Assembly: GCA_002409965.1 (NCBI GenBank)
Contig: DHON01000046.1
Coordinates: forward strand, 1-5,306
Reading direction: 5' to 3'
Length of the DNA: 5,306 nt
Source of the DNA: Firmicutes bacterium UBA5389
Lineage (GTDB): Bacteria > Bacillota > DTU025
Part shown: in pieces, positions 1 through 5,306 of the stretch
How the letters are laid out: every line of letters begins with the position of its first letter
How positions within the stretch are numbered: the stretch's first letter is position 1
Position numbers and translations under genes: made by a program
Notes under the pieces: generated by a model
Seen by the model: the letters and a program-made list of their open reading frames with translations, nothing else
What the model was told of the DNA's origin: nothing
Databases searched by the model: none

Positions 1-169
1 TATCGGTGGTTGAGGCACACCGGCTATCTCCTCCGGCGGTAACCCATGCGAAGTTGTCCGCCCTTCCCAGAAGCAGCGCGTCTAGCTCCCGCTCATGCAT
101 GAACTTGCGTAGGCGACCCAGCTTGAACTCAACCTCAAGCCTGGCGCATTCAGCTGGACAGTTGCTCAC
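1..169 (-). CDS. M24-family metallopeptidase (Xaa-Pro dipeptidase/aminopeptidase-like), N-terminal part, cut by window edge
   Basis: Only the first 56 codons are in the window. The reading frame is open and contains a segment reading LGRLRKFMHERELDALLLG followed by RADNFAWVTAGGDSR (residues about 18-50). This is the pattern of the N-terminal creatinase-like domain of M24 peptidases: an amphipathic helix with 'R-x-x-M-x-E-R-x-L-D-A-L-L-L', then a 'NFAWLTGG'-type strand. The metal-binding catalytic domain lies beyond the left edge, so activity cannot be judged. Family members usually cleave Xaa-Pro bonds in the cytoplasm. An in-frame stop at 179-181 means the start lies downstream of it; the first canonical start is GTG at 167-169, which overlaps the end of galK by 20 bases. 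No good Shine-Dalgarno sequence is correctly spaced for that GTG (AGGAGGG at 191-197 is 21 bases away). A CTG at 119-121, ten bases after GAGGT, is an alternative. The family is fairly sure; the start is not. Confidence 0.72.
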   Translation of the reverse strand, partial: MSNCPAECARLEVEFKLGRLRKFMHERELDALLLGRADNFAWVTAGGDSRCASTTD

Positions 170-1481
170 AGTTGCCGGTCAGGCGACCTTCCCTCCTTAG
201 TACATCCGGATCTTCAGACGGGCGTCGAAGACTGCACACCCCAGCTCCGTCCGCTGTCTCGACCGCGAACGCCACTGGGGCGCCGGACGGCGACCCGCGT
301 CTGATCTCGCTGAGTCGCGACTGTAGCAGTTCGACTCTATCGCGGCTGACAAGGTTAATGGTGCACCCTCCAAACCCGGCCCCTGTCATGCGAGCTCCGA
401 ACACGCCAGGCGTGCCGCGCGCAATCTCCACAGCTTCATCCAGTGCTGGGCAGCTCACCTCGTATAGGTCCCGGAGACTGGCGTGGGATTCGTACATCAA
501 CTGACCGAAGCCGGATAAGTCTCTGTCTTTGAGCGCCTCCACTGCCCTCACAACCCGCTCGTTTTCCCGGACGACATGTTCACATCGGCGCGCTATCGAT
601 GCAGGCAGCACGTGACTGACCTGTTCGAACTGCTCGTGCGATACGCTGCTCAGCTTACATGCGTCCACACAGCCCAGGGCCTGCGCGATGAGAGCCTCCC
701 CACGCTCCGCCTCGCCGCGCCTGTCGTTATACTCGGATTGGCCAAGACCTCGTCGAATGCCGGTGTCGTATACGACCAGAGCTACTCCCATTTCCTGAAG
801 GAGCATGGGCACAAGCTCATGGTGGAGATTGCTGCAGCTTAGGAAGACGGCATGGCCGGCGCGCCCCATTACCGAGGCCATCTGGTCCATGACGCCACAT
901 CTCACCCCGACAAACTCGTTCTCCGCCTTCTGGCAGGCAAGCGCCATGTCGCGCCGCACGGCGACCTGCTCTGTACCCAGAGCATCGTCACCTACACCCG
1001 CAGCTGAAAGCAGAGCGAACGCCGATGCAACCTCCAGCGCCGCCGAGGAGCTAAGCCCGGCACCTCGCAGGATGTCGCCGGCGATCACTCCATCCAGCCC
1101 GCGCAGGGACGGGCCGCCGCTCCCCTCTGCCCCGGCGCGCAACGCCCATGCCACGCCTCTGAAGTAGTTGCTCCACGGACGGAGCGGATCGCTCTCGATG
1201 GGGGCGCTACCGTCGATACTGAACTCCGAATACTCCTCGTAGTCGGCGGAGTACAGCCTCACAATGCTGTCATTTCGGGGGCAAAATGCTATGACAATGT
1301 CGCGGTCGATAGCCGCTGGAAGAACGAACCCTCCGGAGTAGTCGGTATGCTCACCAATCAGGTTCACCCTGCCCGGCGCTCTGGCAATCGATACCTCCGC
1401 GCGCTCGTCTGCGCCCGAGCCGCGCAGCCCGGGGAAGATGCGGTCAAACAACTCAACGGCTCGATCATGCTCCACAGCCAC
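150..1481 (-). CDS. galK: Galactokinase
   Basis: Catalyses ATP-dependent phosphorylation of galactose to galactose-1-phosphate in the cytoplasm, the first committed step of the Leloir pathway. With a GTG start at 1481 the product has 443 residues. All GHMP-kinase landmarks are present: the galactokinase signature GRVNLIGEHTDYSGG (37-51, with the transition-state Arg38), the ATP-binding loop LRGAGLSSSAALE (138-150), the catalytic Asp199 in CGVMDQ, and the C-terminal motif RMTGAGFGGC (364-373). The open frame reaches back to 1580, but those extra residues lie inside galT and precede the normal start of the family. A perfect GGAGGT at 1489-1494, seven bases before the GTG, supports this start; GTG at 1475 is a close alternative. 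It overlaps the end of galT by 17 bases. The family usually ends soon after the 'GAG-C' motif (here GAGVC, 412-416); this protein runs on for about 27 charged residues. The family assignment is secure. Confidence 0.96.
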   Translation of the reverse strand: MAVEHDRAVELFDRIFPGLRGSGADERAEVSIARAPGRVNLIGEHTDYSGGFVLPAAIDRDIVIAFCPRNDSIVRLYSADYEEYSEFSIDGSAPIESDPLRPWSNYFRGVAWALRAGAEGSGGPSLRGLDGVIAGDILRGAGLSSSAALEVASAFALLSAAGVGDDALGTEQVAVRRDMALACQKAENEFVGVRCGVMDQMASVMGRAGHAVFLSCSNLHHELVPMLLQEMGVALVVYDTGIRRGLGQSEYNDRRGEAERGEALIAQALGCVDACKLSSVSHEQFEQVSHVLPASIARRCEHVVRENERVVRAVEALKDRDLSGFGQLMYESHASLRDLYEVSCPALDEAVEIARGTPGVFGARMTGAGFGGCTINLVSRDRVELLQSRLSEIRRGSPSGAPVAFAVETADGAGVCSLRRPSEDPDVLRREGRLTGNCEQLSS

Positions 1482-2544
1482 CAGGACCACCTCCACTCCC
1501 TGCAGCCTCGGCAGTCCCGTTGATGCCCGCAACATCATCCGCGCCGGATCGTGCGCCGGTCCGTGCACAGGCCCGCCCAATCGCAGCGCGCAGCTCCTCG
1601 GCCGTCTCTTCCGGAAGGGTATCGTTTATGAACGTGCCTCCACCCGATTCGCACCCTGCCAGGTACTTCATCTTGGCAGCAGTGCGATGCGGAGGATAGA
1701 ACTCGAAGTGCAGATGGTAGTGGCCATACTGCCCGCCATCCGTCGGCGCTTGGTGGGCAATCATCATATATGGGAACGAAAAGTCGAATAGACTGTCGTA
1801 CCCGCGCGTCACCGTGCTCAGAATACGTGCGAGACCGCGCCTCTCGGGACGCGACAACTGCGCAATGGACTCCCTGTGTTGTTTGGGCATGACGTGTACT
1901 TCGTACGGGTATCTGGCCGAAAACGGGATGAACGCAGCGAAATCCGCATTCTCCGCTACTACCCTCCGCCCGTCTGAAAGCTCCTCAGCCAGAAGGTCAC
2001 AGAACATGCACCGGCCTTTGGCGGCCGCGTACTTCGATGATGATTCCAGTTCCTTCGCAACGCGCGGAGGGATGAACGGAAATGCGTATATCTGCCCGTG
2101 CGGGTGGTGCAAAGTCACGCCCACACAGTCGCCCTTGTTCTCGAATATCAGGACGTAACGCACGTAGCTGAGCGCGCCCAGCTCTTCGTATCTATCCGCC
2201 CATACGTCCACAAGGTTGGCGATGCGGTCGACTGACAGATCCGCGAATGTGGCATGGTGGTCGTCAGTGTAGAGGACTACCTCGCACACTCCTTGCGAAG
2301 GAGCAATCGGCTGGAGTTCGGTTCCAAGGACTGCGGGAACGCAAGGGTCGCGCCGAAAAGACGGATACTTGTTCTCGAACACCACGATCTCGTAATCAGC
2401 CGCAGGCACTTCCGTTGGGAAGTCCCCATTGCGCGTAGGGCATAGCGGGCAGAATCCATCAGGTGGCTTGTACGTCCGGTCTTGCCTGTGAGTGGCCGTC
2501 ACGACCCATTCCTCGAGAACTGGGTTCCATCTCAGCTCGGACAT
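1465..2544 (-). CDS. galT: Galactose-1-phosphate uridylyltransferase
   Basis: Transfers UMP from UDP-glucose to galactose-1-phosphate, giving UDP-galactose and glucose-1-phosphate; the cytoplasmic second step of the Leloir pathway, working directly on the product of the adjacent galK. The 359-residue product has the class I GalT hallmark HPHGQ (147-151), in which His149 is the expected uridylylated nucleophile. Cys32, Cys35, His96 and His147 match the zinc ligands of the E. coli enzyme. His264, His277 and His279 (in GHYHLHFEFYPP) match histidines of its second metal site. A further CMFC pair lies at 179-182. The frame also has an ATG at 2550, but GAGGTG at 2552-2557 is seven bases from the ATG at 2544 and touches the other, so 2544 (MSELRWNP) is preferred. 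The last 20 or so residues form a Gly/Ala-rich tail whose codons contain the galK ribosome binding site. It begins inside the small ORF upstream, in another frame. Confidence 0.96.
   Translation of the reverse strand: MSELRWNPVLEEWVVTATHRQDRTYKPPDGFCPLCPTRNGDFPTEVPAADYEIVVFENKYPSFRRDPCVPAVLGTELQPIAPSQGVCEVVLYTDDHHATFADLSVDRIANLVDVWADRYEELGALSYVRYVLIFENKGDCVGVTLHHPHGQIYAFPFIPPRVAKELESSSKYAAAKGRCMFCDLLAEELSDGRRVVAENADFAAFIPFSARYPYEVHVMPKQHRESIAQLSRPERRGLARILSTVTRGYDSLFDFSFPYMMIAHQAPTDGGQYGHYHLHFEFYPPHRTAAKMKYLAGCESGGGTFINDTLPEETAEELRAAIGRACARTGARSGADDVAGINGTAEAAGSGGGPGGCGA
1489..1494 (-). promoter_or_regulatory. Ribosome binding site of galK, inside the galT coding sequence
   Basis: GGAGGT, seven bases before the GTG at 1481. 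It decides the galK start among several in-frame GTG codons (1496, 1490, 1481, 1475). In the galT frame the same bases encode part of the Gly-rich tail of GalT. Confidence 0.75.
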
Positions 2545-2638
2545 CCTCATTCACCTCACGTCCTGCCTTGTCATCGCAAGCAAAAGTGTAGAAGACTAGA
2601 TACCGACCGTCTTCTTTGATGATGCGCCGCTTTTCCAT
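2459..2638 (-). CDS. Small ORF immediately upstream of and overlapping galT (59 aa, unknown function)
   Basis: An ATG at 2636-2638 opens a 59-codon frame with a good Shine-Dalgarno sequence, AGGGGG at 2648-2653, nine bases upstream. It fills the otherwise empty gap between the hydrolase stop and galT. The N-terminus reads MEKRRIIKEDGRYLVFYTF: a basic start, an acidic-Gly turn and an aromatic strand-like segment (residues 11-19), which looks like real protein rather than random translation. The remainder, from about residue 32, overlaps galT out of frame and is rich in Arg, Gly and Ser; it may be a read-through tail. The galT ribosome binding site falls within codons 28-29, so translation of this ORF could couple to galT. 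I have an unverified impression that similar short 'EDGRYLxFY' ORFs precede galT in other bacteria. No function can be given. It could instead be a leader whose translation matters more than its product. Confidence 0.55.
   Translation of the reverse strand: MEKRRIIKEDGRYLVFYTFACDDKAGREVNEDVRAEMEPSSRGMGRDGHSQARPDVQAT
2552..2557 (-). promoter_or_regulatory. Ribosome binding site of galT
   Basis: GAGGTG lies seven bases before the ATG at 2544 but directly next to the ATG at 2550 (one base apart). It therefore selects the downstream ATG. It is embedded in codons 28-29 of the small ORF. Confidence 0.75.
2590..2615 (-). repeat. Inverted repeat between small-ORF start and galT
   Basis: Perfect 7-base arms, AGAAGAC (minus strand 2609-2615) and GTCTTCT (2590-2596), separated by 12 bases. 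In RNA this could fold into a modest stem. It lies inside the small ORF (about codons 8-16), upstream of the galT ribosome binding site. No proper U-tract follows (only TTTT a few bases on), so it does not look like a terminator. It may be chance. Confidence 0.3.
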
Positions 2639-2647
2639 GTGATAAGG

Positions 2648-2653
2648 CCCCCT
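2648..2653 (-). promoter_or_regulatory. Ribosome binding site of the small ORF
   Basis: AGGGGG lies nine bases before the ATG at 2638 and four bases after the hydrolase stop codon. It is the main evidence besides composition that the small ORF is translated. Confidence 0.6.
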
Positions 2654-2656
2654 AGT

Positions 2657-4969
2657 CTATGCCTTCGATGAGGGAAGCTCGAACTCCAGTCTCCCCAGGG
2701 TGGGCCTGCGGCCCGCCGGCAGTCCGTCTACGGTCAACCGCATTCCATCGTCTTCGTCCCACGATACGGCGATCTCGTGGCCCTTGTACGGGATGCCTGA
2801 CATGGAATACCTGCGCATCCCGAACGGAAGAGGGTCAACAATGATCCTGGGTTCATCCACGGGCAGCAGCCCGACTACGTACTTCACTATGAGGTCGACG
2901 ACCCAAGAATGCTGATAGTCGTCGACGCCCCGGTAGAAGCTGGCCTTCCCAGTCGTAGGGCTGTAGTGCTCAAAGCAGTTGGGCCGGGCCAGATCATCAT
3001 TGGCGAACATCATTCTGATGAACCTGCGTATCAACTCCGCGGCCCCGGGCCTGAGTTCAGGATCAAGATGAATCGACGCCCTGGCCAACGCCTCGCACAC
3101 ATGGCTGTTCGTCATCGGCCACACCCGTCCATTCCACGGGCAGATGTGCCTCTTGGACTTCCATTCCGACTCATCGTTGAAATACGGGTCGTCGGCGCTT
3201 ACCGCCGGGACGGGATACTCTGTCCAGAACTCCGATGGGCTGAACAGGTACTTGTGGAAGATGTCAAGGTGTTTCTCCGACGCTATATCCGTCATGAATG
3301 GGTAGAAGCCAACCGCAGCCTTGACCCACGAACGCTTCTCTCCGGTTCGATCCACATCGAAGAAGAAGCCTGCTTCCGGATCCCACATCTTCTCAAGCAC
3401 GGCAACTCGCGTCTTTTCGGCCGCGCTCTCGAACGCCTGGGCATCATCTTCATGCCCTAAAAGCGCGGCCATTTTCGACAATACGCGTTTCAAGTCATAT
3501 GCATACACGCTGGCGTCTACGCCCTTGAGCCGAATGTTCTTACTCAGGTCGTACCATGAGTATTCATCCGCTCTCTCATCGGCAAACACATATCGGCTGG
3601 TGTACTCCTGCCCTGTTTCGAACTGATTGGCTACATCGCACAGCCCGCTACCATCGCAGTCCCTCTCGCGGTCCAGGAACGCAAGGTAGCGCTTGAACGG
3701 CTCATACACAGCCTCAAGAAAGGCGGTATCCGGATGCACCCGATTGAGCTCCTCAATGGCCATGCCCCAGTTCGAGTGGTATATGAGGTAGTCGAGGTTT
3801 TCGGTTGCCCCAATAGACGCCGGGAGCAATCCGCTGTCGTTTTGGTTATCGCAGAAGTTCAGCACACTGCCCTGGGCTACCTCGGGCGTGTTCATCCACC
3901 GGCATTCCATCAGGTGACACTGGGCGCTGTAGGATATGTTGCGCCGGAAGTAGTACGGGTTTGGGCCCTCCCCAACACACGGATGCTTTAGGTTGAACGC
4001 CCCTATGTTGATCAGGTTCAGCCTTATGCCGTACCACCTGTACCAGTAGTACTTCTCGATATACGGATCGGAGCACTCAAACATCGGAACCTTCGAGAAG
4101 AAGCCCTCCCATTCAGCACGGGCAAGCTCAAAAGCGGGCTTCGAACCCCTCACACTTCTAAGCAGAGCCTCTTCGGCCCCGGCCCTCTCAGGGGCCACGC
4201 TCATGCCCCCCGTGAGGCTCTCAGACTGCCCTGCCCCTAGGACTATCCTGAAGTGAAGCCCCATATAGACGAGAGTGCGGTCCGGAATTCCCAGAAGATC
4301 CATGGCTACTCCGGATGTGCTCACACTATTGGGCATGGCGCCATGTTGCATCTTCTCGTAGAAAGGCGTCAGCCGCCATTCCGGCAGATTCCCAGTGAGT
4401 TGGGAAGCCACAACACAGTGCGAACTGGGATGTCTATCTGCTCCAAATGCCATGGCTTTCTGTAGTTTCATGTCTTTGGGGTTGAGGTCCATGTGATCGA
4501 AGACGATTATCCCGTCATCCGCAGGCAAAGGATTGGACACAGTGACAGCATTGTAGAATGGATGCCCCGCGAATGAGCCGATGGGCTGAGCCGTCCACAG
4601 GATGACGTCGAGTTTCCGCTGTTCTCGGCTCTTGTTCTCAATCGTCAGAGTGCTCGCAAGCGCGTCGAACGGGGTGACGCACTTCCTCTCGGTGATCGCA
4701 ATGTTGCCGTCCGCGGCGTATCTCTGCGTCAAGCAGTCAGGGCGCCACACTCTGTCGCTAGACACCGTGTGCAGTTCCTCGTAGTCCTCGCCGAGAATCG
4801 AGAAGGTGAACACCGGGCAGATGGCATGATCCAAGTAGTACGCTTGATCCCAGAATCCGGGGCGATCCAGGAACTTCGGGAACTCAGGAGCCCACACCAG
4901 AGCCTTCCCTCCGCCAAGATACCACTTATCATCCCGAGACAAATACTCTAGCAGCTCAGACGTTTTCAC
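2657..4969 (-). CDS. Glycoside hydrolase, GH63/MGH1-like (alpha/alpha)6-barrel enzyme, substrate unknown
   Basis: A 770-residue protein with the layout of clan GH-G type enzymes: an N-terminal beta-sandwich region (about 1-280), an (alpha/alpha)6 barrel (about 290-700) and a short beta-rich cap (about 705-770). Barrel landmarks are NDSGLLP (377-383), NQFETGQEYTSRY (448-460), WNGRVWPM (612-619) and CFEHYSPTTG (665-674) followed by YQHSWVVDLIV (685-695). By comparison with GH63 enzymes such as YgjK, the ETGQEYTSR stretch sits where 'GMDNSPR' carries the catalytic acid, putting Glu455 in place of Asp; Glu667 matches the general base. There is no signal peptide or membrane segment, and about 14 cysteines suggest a cytoplasmic protein. 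The start is GTG with GAGGTG (4978-4983) eight bases upstream, overlapping the permease stop. Context suggests it hydrolyses an imported galactose-containing compound, but that is inference. Alternatives include a trehalase-like, glucosidase or mannosylglycerate hydrolase-like specificity. Confidence 0.8.
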   Translation of the reverse strand: MKTSELLEYLSRDDKWYLGGGKALVWAPEFPKFLDRPGFWDQAYYLDHAICPVFTFSILGEDYEELHTVSSDRVWRPDCLTQRYAADGNIAITERKCVTPFDALASTLTIENKSREQRKLDVILWTAQPIGSFAGHPFYNAVTVSNPLPADDGIIVFDHMDLNPKDMKLQKAMAFGADRHPSSHCVVASQLTGNLPEWRLTPFYEKMQHGAMPNSVSTSGVAMDLLGIPDRTLVYMGLHFRIVLGAGQSESLTGGMSVAPERAGAEEALLRSVRGSKPAFELARAEWEGFFSKVPMFECSDPYIEKYYWYRWYGIRLNLINIGAFNLKHPCVGEGPNPYYFRRNISYSAQCHLMECRWMNTPEVAQGSVLNFCDNQNDSGLLPASIGATENLDYLIYHSNWGMAIEELNRVHPDTAFLEAVYEPFKRYLAFLDRERDCDGSGLCDVANQFETGQEYTSRYVFADERADEYSWYDLSKNIRLKGVDASVYAYDLKRVLSKMAALLGHEDDAQAFESAAEKTRVAVLEKMWDPEAGFFFDVDRTGEKRSWVKAAVGFYPFMTDIASEKHLDIFHKYLFSPSEFWTEYPVPAVSADDPYFNDESEWKSKRHICPWNGRVWPMTNSHVCEALARASIHLDPELRPGAAELIRRFIRMMFANDDLARPNCFEHYSPTTGKASFYRGVDDYQHSWVVDLIVKYVVGLLPVDEPRIIVDPLPFGMRRYSMSGIPYKGHEIAVSWDEDDGMRLTVDGLPAGRRPTLGRLEFELPSSKA

Positions 4970-4977
4970 TGTATCCG

Positions 4978-4983
4978 CACCTC
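4978..4983 (-). promoter_or_regulatory. Ribosome binding site of the glycoside hydrolase gene
   Basis: GAGGTG lies eight bases before the GTG start at 4969. It overlaps the TGA stop of the permease (4982-4984), so ribosomes finishing the permease would sit on it. It decides the GTG start of the hydrolase. Confidence 0.8.
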
Positions 4984-5306
4984 ACTTGACTGCTCCCGAT
5001 GTCATGGCTTCGACGAAGTACTTCTGCAAGAAGACGAATAGTATCATCACCGGCAGACTGCTGTATATCCCGCCCGCGCACAGCAGATTCCAGTCAATCG
5101 TATAGTTGGCCACGAAATCCGACAGACCCACCGGCAGAGTCCGAAGGCTCTGAGAAGTAGTGAATATCAGTGCCGTAAGGAACTCATTCCACGACCACAT
5201 GAAAACAAGCACCACCACCGTGGCTATGTCGGGACCCACGAGCGGCAATGCGATCTTTCTAAAGGTAGTCAGCGATGAACTCCCTTGAACCTCCCACGAC
5301 TGAAGT
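4982..5306 (-). CDS. ABC sugar transporter permease, MalG-like, C-terminal part, cut by window edge
   Basis: The last 107 codons of a binding-protein-dependent transport permease; the frame stays open to the right edge. It starts within the cytoplasmic EAA loop that docks on the ATPase: WEVQGSSSLTTFRKIALPLVGP fits the 'G-x(9)-I-x-L-P' core of that motif (G at about residue 8 and the LP pair at about 20-21 of the visible part). A transmembrane segment follows (ATVVVLVFMWSWNEFLTALIF), then a periplasmic or external loop with LRTLPVGLS, a last membrane segment (SSLPVMILFVFLQKYF), and the typical C-terminus YFVEAMTSGAVK. This is the CUT1 carbohydrate family (MalG type), one of the two inner-membrane subunits of an importer. 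Its partner permease and the solute-binding protein probably lie further upstream, outside the window. The stop codon overlaps the ribosome binding site of the hydrolase gene, so the two are almost certainly co-transcribed. The transported sugar cannot be read from this piece. Confidence 0.93.
   Translation of the reverse strand, partial: LQSWEVQGSSSLTTFRKIALPLVGPDIATVVVLVFMWSWNEFLTALIFTTSQSLRTLPVGLSDFVANYTIDWNLLCAGGIYSSLPVMILFVFLQKYFVEAMTSGAVK

Larger units (their letters stand above)
1..5306 (-). other. Probable single transcription unit: sugar import, glycoside cleavage and Leloir pathway
   Basis: All six genes lie on the minus strand, with gaps of 12 and 18 bases or short overlaps, and no visible terminator or promoter between them. 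The promoter would lie beyond the right edge and the end of the operon beyond the left edge. Co-transcription is inferred from spacing only. Confidence 0.75.

Noticed and set aside
147..149. ATG at 147-149 as the peptidase start
   Set aside because: It opens a frame that stops after four codons (ATG CGC CAG GCT TGA) and is not in the peptidase frame.
172..1167. Several plus-strand open frames of 88-120 codons opposite galK
   Set aside because: They are antisense to a clearly real galactokinase, and their translations are low-complexity Ser/Arg/Pro-rich sequence without family features.
1465..1468. ATGA overlap at the galT stop as a galK start
   Set aside because: The ATG at 1466-1468 is out of frame with galK, so it is not the usual ATGA stop-start overlap.
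1482..1580. N-terminal extension of galK up to the start codon at 1580
   Set aside because: The extra 33 residues have no counterpart in galactokinases, lie entirely within galT, and the good GGAGGT site points to GTG 1481.
2551..2656. Intrinsic terminator or promoter between the hydrolase and galT
   Set aside because: The only inverted repeat is AT-containing and lacks a following U-tract, no convincing -35/-10 pair was seen, and the region is mostly coding for the small ORF.
2909..3460. 183-codon open frame on the plus strand
   Set aside because: It lies wholly antisense to the hydrolase gene, has no recognisable motifs or ribosome binding site that I could support, and is expected from codon bias in a GC-rich gene.

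Overview
The window carries one tightly packed set of genes, all on the minus strand, so it reads from right to left. In transcription order these are: the C-terminal end of an ABC sugar-transporter inner-membrane permease (cut by the right edge), a 770-residue (alpha/alpha)6-barrel glycoside hydrolase of the GH63 / MGH1-like kind, a 59-codon small ORF, galT, galK, and the first 56 codons of an M24 (Xaa-Pro dipeptidase-like) peptidase (cut by the left edge). No rRNA, tRNA, mobile element or CRISPR array was seen. No stretch over 300 bases lacks a gene; the longest interval outside the large genes, about 110 bases between the hydrolase and galT, is mostly filled by the small ORF.

The logic is that of a sugar-utilisation operon. 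The permease belongs to an importer, presumably for an oligosaccharide or glycoside. The hydrolase has no signal peptide and many cysteines, so it probably cuts the imported compound in the cytoplasm. GalK phosphorylates galactose to galactose-1-phosphate, and GalT exchanges it with UDP-glucose to give UDP-galactose and glucose-1-phosphate (Leloir pathway). No galE or mutarotase gene is present in the window. That the hydrolase releases galactose is inferred from the neighbourhood only; its substrate cannot be read from the sequence.

The junctions are very tight: 12 bases between permease and hydrolase, 18 between hydrolase and small ORF, then overlaps of about 86 (small ORF/galT), 17 (galT/galK) and 20 bases (galK/peptidase). 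Strong Shine-Dalgarno sequences sit inside the upstream gene at the hydrolase, galT and galK starts. Three starts appear to be GTG. This argues for one transcript with translational coupling; no promoter or terminator is visible.

The organism is a bacterium with moderately high GC and strong purine-rich Shine-Dalgarno sites. The gene set would fit a saccharolytic, perhaps anaerobic or thermophilic, lineage such as a deep-branching Bacillota, Thermotogota or Chloroflexota member, but the sequence does not settle this. The points most worth pursuing are the small ORF ahead of galT, the unassigned hydrolase with Glu where GH63 enzymes have their catalytic Asp, and the peptidase attached to a galactose operon.
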